The translations under genes and the position numbers were made by a program. From NCBI GenBank assembly GCA_026770585.1, contig MU646891.1, forward strand, positions 54,135 to 71,144: DNA of 17,010 bases, given 5' to 3'. This DNA is from Baffinella frigidus (Eukaryota > Cryptophyceae > Cryptomonadales > Baffinellaceae). The notes under the pieces are model-generated. The model was not told the DNA's origin, did not search any database, and was given only the letters and a program-made list of their open reading frames with translations. Shown here piece by piece: positions 7,900 through 15,424 of the stretch; the first letter of the stretch is position 1; every line of letters starts with the position of its first letter.

Positions 7900-8064
7900 G
7901 TCTGTCTCCGAGGGATGCTCCCCGAAGATTGGCGCGGATGAAGTAAACGACGAAGGAGAGGTTTGGTAGGTCCACGAGTTTTGACAGACTTATCAGCCTG
8001 GTCTCATCGATATAGACCTATCATTCCGGGCGGGGTCGGGTTCTTGAAAAACCGCCTGCGATGA
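7900..8064 (+). pseudogene. Possible non-LTR reverse-transcriptase relic
   Basis: One reading frame gives VCLRGMLPEDWRG, a stop (7939-7941), then LTDLSAWSHRYRPIIPGG and a terminal LKNRLR before a stop at 8062. The order (G-x-x-P-x-x-W-R, then Y-R-P-I, then N-R-L) matches the first part of the reverse-transcriptase domain of LINE-type elements, and the spacing between WR and YRPI is about right. The internal stop and missing catalytic part mean it is dead. No further RT motifs (YADD) were found nearby. The match rests on few residues and could be chance. Confidence 0.3.
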
Positions 8065-8151
8065 GTTTTACTTCACCCAGGCGGGCCCATCCAGAGGGGA
8101 AAAAACGTTTTCCTCCACTTTTGCCAACTTTTCCAAGGGGGCTGTCGACAA

Positions 8152-8222
8152 GCAGATCCCTTCTACGGAACGGCGTGTCGTTGGCAGATGTTGGGCGAAA
8201 TTAAAACCTAAAGGACCTAAAG
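8152..8222 (+). repeat. Family B interspersed repeat, copy 4
   Basis: Matches 9982-10052 at a constant offset of 1830 over 71 bp with about five mismatches (GCAGATCCCTTCTACGGAAC at the start, AAAACCTAAAGGACCTAAAG at the end). These two form a subgroup distinct from copies 2 and 3. Confidence 0.8.
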
Positions 8223-8247
8223 CCAGGTTAATGGACCTGAAGGAGCG

Positions 8248-8611
8248 GTCGTGTTTGTCAACTTATTAAGCCTCGCTTTTTCCCCCAAAGGACCGTCAAG
8301 AGGATTTAGTAAACCTTTTTTTTTCCCTATCTAACGGGTCGCGACATTGCGACGTGTTCCGCCCGAGGAGGAGCGCGTCGCCGCCCTGCAGGCGCCTTCC
8401 GCCCGTCGTCCTCCAGACCTTTGCTGTAGTGTCGGTAGCTTGTCCTAGCGGACGTGACGGTTTCCCTCTTACATACCCCCCTCGGGGTGTACTTGGACTA
8501 GAGCCCCCACGTCTCGTCCTACCTCTCCATATGTCGTGCAGCAGTCGTGTTTGTCATCTTATTAAACCTCGCCCCCCCCCCTCCAACGGGTCGCGACATT
8601 GCGACCTGTTT
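8248..8611 (+). repeat. Duplicated segment with GTCGCGACATTGCGAC hairpin
   Basis: 8544-8611 (GTCGTGTTTGTCATCTTATT ... AACGGGTCGCGACATTGCGA) corresponds to 8248-8276 plus 8331-8359. The first copy carries about 54 extra bases in the middle. GTCGC-GACATT-GCGAC can form a small hairpin in both. The sequence between the copies (8360-8543) shows no recognised gene. Confidence 0.7.
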
Positions 8612-8723
8612 GTTTTGGCGAAAAACAGGCTTCGCACGGGGCCAATTCTTCAAAAATCCTGACTGGGGGGGTCCATGAAATGTCTATATCGTGAAGGGGG
8701 GTGACTCTAGAGTGACCAAAACC

Positions 8724-8802
8724 CCCCCCTGCCTGCCTGCCTCCCTCCGTCCCTCCCTCTCCCTCCCTCCGTCCCTCCCTCTCTCGCTCTCTCCCGATTT
8801 CG

Positions 8803-8851
<49 letters not shown>
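8724..8851 (+). repeat. Pyrimidine tract ending in 49-base poly-C
   Basis: CCTGCCTGCC, CCTCCCTCCGTCC and CTCTCGCTCT blocks lead into an uninterrupted C-run from 8803 to 8851. The minus strand is therefore an extreme G-tract. The run ends exactly where a family B tail (CTTTAGGTCCTTTAGGTTCT) begins. Confidence 0.95.
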
Positions 8852-8929
8852 TTTAGGTCCTTTAGGTTCTTTCTTCGAGCTCGGAGTTCCCCATCACCCC
8901 CGTGGAAAGCCGACGAGGGGGGGGAGGGG

Positions 8930-9131
8930 TTCTTATGAGCGAGGTACCCCTGTAGTGAGGTCCTTTAGGTTCTTCGAGATCCTAGGAGGGGGGGGAGGGG
9001 TTCTTATGAGCGAGGTACCCCTGTAGTGAGGTCCTTTAGGTTCTTCGAGATCCTAGGAGGTGGGGGGGGGGTTCTTATGAGCGAGGTACCCCTGTAGTGA
9101 GGTCCTTTAGGTTCTTCGAGATCCTAGAAGG
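8930..9131 (+). repeat. 71-bp satellite made of family A and B pieces
   Basis: Three units begin at 8930, 9001 and 9072 (period 71; the third is truncated). Each contains a family A right end (TTATGAGCGAGGTACCCCTG then TA), a short GTGAG spacer, a family B tail in reverse orientation (GTCCTTTAGGTTCTTCGAGA), CCTAGG and a G-run. Units are nearly identical, differing mainly in the G-run. Confidence 0.9.
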
Positions 9132-9256
9132 GGTATCTTTGTACTCACACCAGCAACTAATCGCGGAAGACGCATGTTCTCCATCTCATGCGTGAATCAT
9201 ATAGCCCCTACGGTAGGAAATACCGTAGCTACGAATAATACATATATAATAATATA

Positions 9257-9357
9257 TCCCTTAAGTGAACAGTAGGCTCATACGCCCTACCGTAGGGGCC
9301 CTAGGACCTGCCTAGGGCTTCCACGGGCGATTATTCGCCCGTTGGTCACTTAAGGGA
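9257..9357 (-). mobile_element. Family S inverted-repeat element, copy 2
   Basis: Reverse-complement copy of 877-976, flanked by TA at 9255-9256 and 9358-9359. It differs from copy 1 by two substitutions and one base of a C-run. It is bordered by direct repeats of CCCCTACGG(Y)AGGAAATACC (9206 and 9361), each followed by GTAGCT, so it appears nested in or between copies of another small palindromic element. Confidence 0.85.
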
Positions 9358-9586
9358 TAGCCCCTACGGCAGGAAATACCGTAGCTCGTAGCTACAAAGG
9401 GTGGTTCGGCTGCGTGGCCTCCGTCTTCGCATCCTTCTCCTTGCCCGCGGCGGGCCCTTCTTAGGACGTGAGGATGGCTATCCTCTCTCTCCTCCCCTCC
9501 CTCCCATTCCTCAACACCGCCGGCCTGGCCGTTGAACAAGAATACCCCGTTGACAAGGAGCCGCACTCTCCTAGGACCCTACAGTT

Positions 9587-9632
9587 CTGGGGAATACTTC
9601 CCCTAGTAGGCATAGCCGGAGCGACTTTACAT
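9587..9632 (+). repeat. Dispersed ~45-bp repeat (also at 13567)
   Basis: CTGGGGAATACTTCCCCTAG ... CCGGAGCGACTTTACAT resembles 13567-13609 (CTGGGGATATTGCCCCATGT ... CCGGAGTGACTTTACAC). A shorter relative lies at 13507-13530. Each has a GGGG-loop-CCCC hairpin. Confidence 0.6.
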
Positions 9633-9850
9633 AGAAGTCGTCCACTTTAGGACAAGTGTCTACTTTCGGACACTCGGAATCGCCCGAGCGAGATCCATAG
9701 GAGATATCCTTTCACGTGCGATCCCTTCCGTTTCCCTTCAGTGAATCAGTAAGCCAACACGGTCCTGCCGTCTGCTTGATGCTCGCCTAGCCAGTCCCAG
9801 TAGGCCAGCCGTAAGCCGGGCCGCTATGCCGGTCATTGGGCAAGGGCGGC

Positions 9851-9873
9851 TCCTTGTGAGCGTGGTACCCCTG
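9851..9873. repeat. Solo family A terminus
   Basis: TCCTTGTGAGCGTGGTACCCCTG followed by TA. No pairing left end was found within 150 bp upstream, so this is a truncated element. It lies right beside the candidate target duplication of the family B insertion. Confidence 0.6.
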
Positions 9874-9885
9874 TATTGGTTCCGG

Positions 9886-10056
9886 AACCTAGCCGTTGCA
9901 ACAGAGCCACCCTTTATCCCCTCTTCACGAGCCTCTGCACTGGAGAGTGAAACGCGATCCGAAAGCAAACATGCTTTCCCTGCAGATCCCTTCTACGGAA
10001 CGGCGTGTCGTTGGCATATGTTGGGAGCATTTAAAACCTAAAGGACCTAAAGGTTA
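9886..10056 (+). mobile_element. Family B retroposon-like insertion with 12-bp flanking repeats
   Basis: The 171-bp segment ends with AAAACCTAAAGGACCTAAAG and GTTA. It is flanked by direct 12-bp repeats TATTGGTTCCGG at 9874-9885 and 10057-10068. The 3' half matches the other family B copies; the 5' 70 bp are not seen elsewhere in the window. Short size, a simple repeated 3' tail and a 12-bp target duplication are typical of SINEs. I found no convincing tRNA A/B boxes, so the promoter type is unknown. The flanking repeat sits on a palindrome (GGTTCCGGAACC) in the left copy. Confidence 0.55.
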
Positions 10057-10106
10057 TATTGGTTCCGGGTTTCCACGTACGTGTACAGTATCATGTCAGT
10101 ACCGTA

Positions 10107-10223
10107 CAGGGGTACCTCGATTACAAGAAAACGCCTGCCCGTAGGACCCTACAGTAGGCCTATGCCTAGGGCCCTATGGTCGTCCTAGGGGGGTGACGTT
10201 TTCTTGTAATCGAGGTACCCCTG
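10107..10223. mobile_element. Family A inverted-repeat element with perfect ends
   Basis: A 117-bp element with perfect 27-bp inverted ends (29 bp with the flanking TA): CAGGGGTACCTCGATTACAA at the left and its complement at the right. TA flanks at 10105-10106 and 10224-10225. The interior (CCCTACAGTAGGCCTATGCC, then TAGGGCCCTATGG) is shared with 13342-13462. Perfect arms suggest this is the youngest copy in the window. Confidence 0.9.
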
Positions 10224-10225
10224 TA

Positions 10226-10727
10226 TCGCCACGCCAGGTCACAAGTGAAAATTCCAGAACACAACCGTTGCTTTTTGGAGAACAACCAACCCTCAGTTTT
10301 GGACCAAATCGATATCAGGGTTTCACCTGCGGAGGGTCGAATTCGACCCTCTGTGAAAATCAATTCAACGCTAAAAGTCTCATTCTCCATCAAAGGTCAA
10401 GTTTTGAGAGTTTTAAAAAGCTTGGCAAAAAAGGTCGAAAATCGTTGATTTGGTCGCCCTGTGAGGGCTAGTGGTACTGAATGAGTATTTTCGTTGCGGT
10501 AAAATGCAAGTTAGTAATGGGCATGTCCTCGGGGAACACAATTTCCGGTCCACTCTTGGAGACATTGACGCACCCCCCTATCAATACAATTATGTGGCTG
10601 GCTGGATCATGCCTAGCTCTGAGCAGTAAAATACGTCATTGTTACTTTTAGAGCAAAGGTTCCAGTACAAATTGAGTAAATTTAGACGTCTAAATGTATT
10701 TTATGACGTTTATGGTGGAGCGTTTAG
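10226..10727. other. AT-richer stretch with two perfect palindromes
   Basis: GAGGGTCGAATTCGACCCTC at 10332-10351 is a perfect 20-bp palindrome, bracketed by TTTCAC and GTGAAA. ATTTAGACGTCTAAAT at 10680-10695 is a perfect 16-bp palindrome, bracketed by ACGTCAT and ATGACGT. No gene was recognised; small open frames lack domains. Confidence 0.55.
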
Positions 10728-11659
10728 AATTGAGGGTTGAGAGTTGAGGGTTGTTGAGGGTTTAGGGTTGAGGGTCTAGGGTTTAGGATTTAGGGTTTAG
10801 GGTTTATAATTCAGGGTTTAGAGTCTAGGGTTAAGGGTTTAGGGTCTAGGGTTAAGGGTTTAGGTTTTAGGGTTGGGAGTTTAGGGTGTAGGGTTTAGGG
10901 TGTAGGGATGTTTAGGGTTGAGGGTTCAGGGCTTAGGGTTTAGGGTTTAGGGTTGAGGGTTTATGGTGGAGGGTTCAGAATTGGGGGTTGAGAGTTGAGG
11001 GTTGTTGAGGGTGTAGGGTGTAAGGTTGAGGGTCAAGGGTTTAGGGTCTAGAGTTTGGGGGGGTATGGTTTAGGATTTACGGGTTTGGGTTAAGAGTTTA
11101 CAGTTGAGTTTTCAGGGTTTGGGGTTCAGGGTTCAGGATTCAGGGTTTAGGGTTTAGGGTTAAGGCGTCGGGATAGGTTGTAAGGATTAGGGTTGGGGGT
11201 TTGGTGTTTATGGTTTAGGAGTTAGGGTGTATGGTTTAGGGTTTATGGTTGAGTTTTTAGGTTTGGGGGGCACGGTTCAGGGCTCAGGCCTCAGAGTTCA
11301 GGGTTCAGGGTTTCTTGGCGTTGGGGTTTGACCCTGAACCTTGCCCCCAAAACCTAAAAACTCAACCGTAAACCCTAAATCATTCACCCTAAATCCTAAA
11401 CCTTTAGGGTTTATGGTTCAGTTTCAGAGTTTCGGGTTTAGGACAGGGTTTAGTGTTCAGGGTGTAGTGTTCAGGGTGTAGGGTTAGGGTGTAGGGTTTA
11501 GGGTATGGGGCGTAATGTTTATGGTTTAGGATTTAGGGTTGAGAGTTGAGTTTTAGGGTTTATGGTTTATGGTTTATGTTTTATGGTTTTTGGTTTATGG
11601 TTTATGGTTCAGGATTTAGGTTGAGGAGTTTTCAGGTTTAGAGTTTAGGGTTTAGAGTA
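10728..11659 (+). repeat. Degenerate TTTAGGG telomere-like array
   Basis: About 930 bp of GGGTTTA-type heptamers with many variants (GGGTTGA, GGGTCTA, GGGTTCA, GGGTTTATG). The G-rich strand is the plus strand throughout except for 11332-11402, where it is CCCTAAA-type. True telomere ends are usually homogeneous, and this degenerate array continues into other sequence on both sides, so it is interstitial or subtelomeric. TTTAGGG is the plant-type telomere repeat. Confidence 0.9.
11212..11402. repeat. 71-bp-arm inverted repeat inside telomere-like array
   Basis: 11212-11282 and 11332-11402 are reverse complements with six mismatches in 71 and no gaps, separated by 49 bp. Non-telomeric segments (GGTTGAGTTTTTAGG and GGGGCA) are matched too, so this is a copied and inverted segment and not a chance meeting of opposite-sense telomere repeats. 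Confidence 0.85.
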
Positions 11660-11844
11660 CTGACGGATAGTGTGTAGGACTCTACAGCATTGCCTCTAGG
11701 GTGCCTGTTCTCGGTCAAAAGAGGAGGTCCGTCAGGGAGGGATTTCCCCCGATATAGGACTCACCCTTGGAGCCCTTTTCCCCTGAGGCGGGCCCATCCC
11801 GGACCCGGTCCTCACACGAGGACATCGAAGAGAGATGAGCATCG

Positions 11845-12009
11845 ATGAGGGCCCCGCCGCTCCATTACGCTTGGAGCACACTGGTACGGCTGCTGCTTCA
11901 GTACGGAGCGGACGTGTCGGCCAAGGGACATTTTGGAATGGAGGCGCTGCGGGGTGGTGCGGATGGTCCTGGAGCACGTGTGAAGGTTGCTGCGCGCAGT
12001 CGTCATTAA
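11845..12009 (+). pseudogene. Ankyrin-repeat relic
   Basis: The 54-residue frame reads PPLHYAWSTLVRLLLQYGAD followed by VSAKGHFGMEALR. This fits the ankyrin consensus: PLH-x-A at the first helix, then LVRLLLxxGADV-x-AK at the second helix and turn; several residues between the helices are missing (the repeat is short). After MEALR the frame is lost. In another frame, starting near 11954, VVRMVLEH follows, which is the second helix of the next repeat, so at least one deletion or frameshift separates the two. Ankyrin repeats bind proteins; the parent gene is unknown. One intact repeat plus a shifted second one points to a decayed gene fragment, though an exon with mis-set borders is possible. 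Confidence 0.6.
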
Positions 12010-13340
12010 CTGCATCGGGCGAAGTCCAGAAAGTGAATGCACCGGGCGAAGTTAATGCATTCAAGTGAAGAGACACTCCTGTTTGGCTCATTCATGTCTA
12101 CTTGTGACTGGTGGACCTTGCGGTGGACCTCGCAGTAGGTCCATTTTCAAAAAGAGGGGAGGTTCCCCGAACACTCACGCGTCGTGCTCTTGTGGAGGGC
12201 AACGAGTTCAGGAAACACAATCTACTCAAAAGTAAGGAGCGGAGGCGGGGAGCCTCCTTGAGAGTGATCCACTTAGCGCGGTCCACTTAGTAGGGTGAGC
12301 ACCGCGACTTGATGCGGAAAGCGGTCAGGTGGGCTTTGACTAGGGCTGTTGGCAAGTAGAAGCATTTCCTTTCTCTATTTTGATAAATACTCATCAACAT
12401 TTCCTTTCTCTATTTCCCACGGAGTAGAGCGCCGGCGTGATGATGCGCGCCAGCGCGAAGGAGTGCCGAGGACCTTGGGCACGATCGCTGAAGCATTGGA
12501 GCTGTCAGCGTCAGGCGGGAGGGAGCGCTGGTTTCCCGAACCGGTGAGGCTCTCCCCCCCTTTGTGACCCCCCTGCGCAGATGGAGTGCGTAACTGCCGA
12601 GCGAGGGGTGCAGGGGTCCGTTGGGGCACGAGCCGGGGCGATGTCGTTGCCGCCGGCTTTGAGTGGGCGCGCCGTCGTCGAGGGGACGCGCCACGGAGGG
12701 AAGAAAGGTGGCATTCTCCCCCCCCCGGTTGCGCTGGTGGAGTCAGGTCAGTCGGGTGGAACTCCGGACGCGAGGCGTGCCTCGTCTCAGCGCAGCCTGA
12801 GAGCCGGGGCGGTGCCGCCGCCGGCATGGAGGAGTTGAGGAGATCTCCCCCTTGATGGACGTTCTTGGGCGACGAGGAGCCATGTTGGTGCCTTGTTGGC
12901 GCAGCGGGCGTCGGCGTCCTCCGCCTTGTCCTTTGGAGAACATTGCGGGCGTCATAACATCTGCGGCAGGGAACCGCCGGTGCTCGATCCACAGACGATG
13001 ATGTCCATGGGAGTAGAGTCGTTTACTGAAGAGAGGACAGGATCCGCACGTGCCGTGGGCCTATATGTCCTAGTAGTGGACGTGACCTGTGTAAAGTCAC
13101 TCTGGTCATCCTATGGGGTAATATCCCCAGACTATTTTGATCTCTCTTTTCTTAAATCAGTACCTGCGGGTCGACGATACGCGAAATTGAGTCAAACCTC
13201 TCATGCAAACTTGAGAACACGCACGCCCCAAGTTCCTGCAACCCAGATATCCCTGTATGCCAGAGTGGAGATGGCCACTTGAGACACACCGTCCTGCAAT
13301 ATGTACCGAGAAATGTTCCTCCAGAGTGTCATGTGCGAAT
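12010..13340. other. GC-rich region without firm gene; decayed motif copy
   Basis: A plus-strand frame without ATG (12108-12290) has a protein-like composition (VPRTLTRRALVEGNEFRKHN) but no recognised domain. CATTTCCTTTCTCTATTT repeats at 12363 and 12398. Minus-strand sequence near 12839-12870 (SIKGEISST) resembles the SHOCT-like motif of the 4703-5308 ORF; on the plus strand GAGATCTCCCCC-TTGA is shared. A 129-codon plus frame at 12893-13282 is open but unassigned. Confidence 0.35.
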
Positions 13341-13341
13341 A

Positions 13342-13462
13342 CAGGGGTAGCTCGCTCACAAGACAGCGCCTCTCCCTAGAGAACCCTACAGTAGGCCTAT
13401 GCCTAGGGCCCTATGGTGGTCCAAGCCCCCCCCCCCCGCTTCTCATGAGCGAGGTACCCCTG
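13342..13462. mobile_element. Family A inverted-repeat element
   Basis: 121 bp, begins CAGGGGTAGCTCGCTCACAA and ends TCATGAGCGAGGTACCCCTG, flanked by TA at 13340-13341 and 13463-13464. The interior shares CCCTACAGTAGGCCTATGCC and TAGGGCCCTATGGT with 10107-10223. It also carries a C-run near the right end, a common feature of the family. Confidence 0.9.
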
Positions 13463-13506
13463 TAATCTTTCCAACAACCCTTGCAGGGAAACGCACACCG
13501 CACACT

Positions 13507-13803
13507 CTGGGGCTACTACCCCAATAGGATCATCCACTCACCCCTCGCAGCCTCGTGAGGGGGAGTCTGGGGATATTGCCCCATGTAGGATCCCGGAGTG
13601 ACTTTACACTCACGACAGGTGCCTGCGGGGCCCATGCTGGCGGGCGTTCTCGCAGTGAAACGTTTGTGTGGAGTAAAGCGACTCTAACGGGCGATGAGCG
13701 ATACCGCCTAGAGCCACATGTAATTTCAGTGCCAGGCCCACCAATCCTTCTGAAAGGACAGGTACCTGCGGGGCCCATGCTGGCTAGGGCGTTCTCGCAG
13801 TGG
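13507..13803 (+). repeat. Two interleaved duplicated motifs
   Basis: CTGGGG-loop-CCCC plus TAGGAT occurs at 13507 and 13567. ACAGGT(R)CCTGCGGGGCCC, followed by ATGCTGGC and GGGCGTTCTCGCAGTG, occurs at 13615-13657 and 13758-13802; the second copy has three extra bases. A long plus-strand frame through this area is not supported as a gene because it continues through the transposon at 13869. Confidence 0.7.
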
Positions 13804-13868
13804 AGGGTGCAAGAAAGTGTTGCCTCCACCGGCAGCGTGTGTTCAAGTACGTGCGCGTTTCAAATGTA

Positions 13869-13994
13869 CAGGGGTACCTTGCTCTCTCACCAGAGAGCGC
13901 CCCCCCCCTTTGACCACCATAGAGACCTAGACATAGGCCTACATGTACTGCAGAGTCCTAGGGAGGTGCGGTTTTATATGAGTGAGGTAACCCT
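13869..13994. mobile_element. Family A inverted-repeat element, decayed right end
   Basis: Left end CAGGGGTACCTTGCTCTC preceded by TA (13867-13868). The right end reads ATGAGTGAGGTAACCCT followed by TA (13995-13996), with base losses relative to the consensus. The interior has a C-run and CCTAG blocks. Confidence 0.7.
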
Positions 13995-14121
13995 TACGAC
14001 AGGCGCACCCCTGTCTGCATATCTAAATGTTTTGACACCTGGAGCAACATCAAACGCCAAGAATCTCATCATCGATCGCGCCTGTCTGGCAGACACACAC
14101 GTTTTCCCCAAGACCCATCAT

Positions 14122-14127
14122 TTTATT
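14122..14127 (-). promoter_or_regulatory. Poly(A) signal AATAAA
   Basis: On the minus strand the sequence reads GGTCCGTCAATAAAATGA. It lies about 100 nt after the proposed TAA stop at 14228-14230, a normal 3' UTR length. This supports a minus-strand transcript ending near here. Confidence 0.5.
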
Positions 14128-14227
14128 GACGGACCAAGGAAAGCCCCACACCCGGCCTCAAAACTCCGAAGGCGACGGCGGCATGGGAAGGGCGCAAGCG
14201 CCCTGACCCCGTGCACTGGCGTGCTGC

Positions 14228-14750
14228 TTAGTTGCCGGGGCAGTCGAAGGCTGCGCAAAAGACACCCACGTCAGAATCTCACGAGTGCGCAAAACTAGAA
14301 CGCCATCCAATTGCTTGAGTGCTGCACACCAGAGCACATAAAGGCGCAACACAGTGTGAGTGTGGAAAAGATCAACAACAAAGCAGTGTGCGAGTGGAGA
14401 AGGTGTACAGTGTGGTGTACAGTGTGGACAAGGTGGAGGGTGTGAGTGTGGATGAGGTGGAGAGAGCGAGTGTGGATGAGGTGGAGAGTGTGGGGAAGAG
14501 AAGGAGGCCAGTGTGGGGGAGAGAAGGTGGATAGTGTGTGGGCGAGAAGGTGTACAGCGTGGAGAAGGTGGCATAAAGCAGTGTGAGTGGGTGTTTCGTG
14601 TGGGACGGAGGACTCACTCTGCTGGTGCGGGTCCTGGAGGGTGAAGGTCGCCGCAGAGCCATCCTGCCACGACTGCGGGCACAGGTTGTCGTAGAACCCC
14701 GGGCCAGTCGCCATCGGCTGCGTGTAGAAGTAAGCCGGGAAGGAGCAGTC
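14228..14750 (-). CDS. 3' end of a spliced gene, Cys-containing C-terminus (partial)
   Basis: The penultimate exon (14750-14618) follows a polypyrimidine tract and ACTGCAG, encodes 44 residues in one frame (DCSFPAYFYTQPMATG, then GFYDNLCPQSWQDG, ATFTLQDPHQQ) and ends A|GTGAGT, a strong donor. An intron of 367 nt (14617-14251) ends in TGTCTTTTGCGCAG. The last exon (14250-14228) completes the split codon and adds TFDCPGN then TAA. Frame, phase and a downstream AATAAA all agree. Three Cys (residues 2 and 24 of the exon, and the FDC near the end) and many aromatic residues suggest a secreted or lumenal protein; this is inference. An earlier exon could end at 14865 (AGT|GTGAGG; 114-nt intron, phase 0) and carry the FDASLEEGLSG frame, but its start is unclear. 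The family is not recognised. Confidence 0.5.
14345..14575 (+). repeat. GTGTGGA-type minisatellite inside an intron
   Basis: Irregular units of GTGTGGATGAGGTGGAGA (24 bp for the two best, near 14439 and 14463) with GTGTACAGTGTGG variants. The array lies wholly within the proposed 14251-14617 intron of the minus-strand gene, whose transcript would carry the pyrimidine-rich complement. Long frames over it on both strands are repeat artefacts. Confidence 0.75.
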
Positions 14751-15424
14751 CTGCAGTGGGGGGGGGAGTCAGCGACCTCTCCAAATAGTCGCAGGGTCGT
14801 GAGCTGCCCCACTCCACAGAACCTCGAGGAACCTCTTTGCGATGGGGTAAATGCCTGCCCTCACACTACTGACCGGGGCTGCACGCCACGCAGCCCACAC
14901 CGCGAGGGTCCTGCCGATGAGAAGGCAGGACCCCGACAACCCCTCCTCCAGCGATGCGTCGAACTGACCCACCGCCGGAAGGAGAGTGCCACACCCGTGC
15001 GGTGGCAGACACACGCTTAGGCTGCTCCACGTGCATAAGGTTCCTCGCCGAGTGCGTCGCCCACCAGGTCCCTGCAGCCGCGCCCCTCGTCGCTGTCCCG
15101 TGGCGCCAATTCCCATCCCCTCGGAACGCTCCTGTGCTGCCAGACCACGGCGCCACGCCCGTCCCCCGCGCTGCGCCCCCCAAAACGCAGGCGGGCACTG
15201 CCGCCTCTGTCTCCCCGCATCTGCTACACCACTGGGCCGCGGGGGGGGGGCAGGAGGGGGCGCTTACGAGCTGAGAGAAGAGCATGATTTCTGGGACTGA
15301 GGAAAAGCTCTTGAGATTTTGTGCCTCTTCAGGTCGGGGTTGGCTAATAGTTAAAGTGGACCACATTTGGCGAACCAAGTTGGAGCCATTCGCTGAAAAG
15401 GTTTGACCAGAAACGCACACTGGC

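Noticed and set aside
9886-10056. tRNA gene or tRNA-derived head of family B
   Set aside because: I could not find A-box and B-box motifs at the right spacing or a cloverleaf.
10193-10471. Small plus-strand frames around the 20-bp palindrome
   Set aside because: They begin inside a family A right end or have no domain; the repeated RIRPS peptide is a product of the palindrome.
10728-11659. True chromosome end
   Set aside because: Repeats are heterogeneous, include an inverted block, and non-telomeric sequence continues for thousands of bases on both sides.
13555-14298. 247-codon plus-strand frame
   Set aside because: It reads through two duplicated motifs and a family A transposon and ends antisense to the proposed spliced gene; composition is not protein-like.
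14295-14812. Long minus-strand frames over the minisatellite
   Set aside because: The His/Thr/Ser-Pro-rich part is the translated intronic repeat. Only the segment 14618-14750 looks like an exon.
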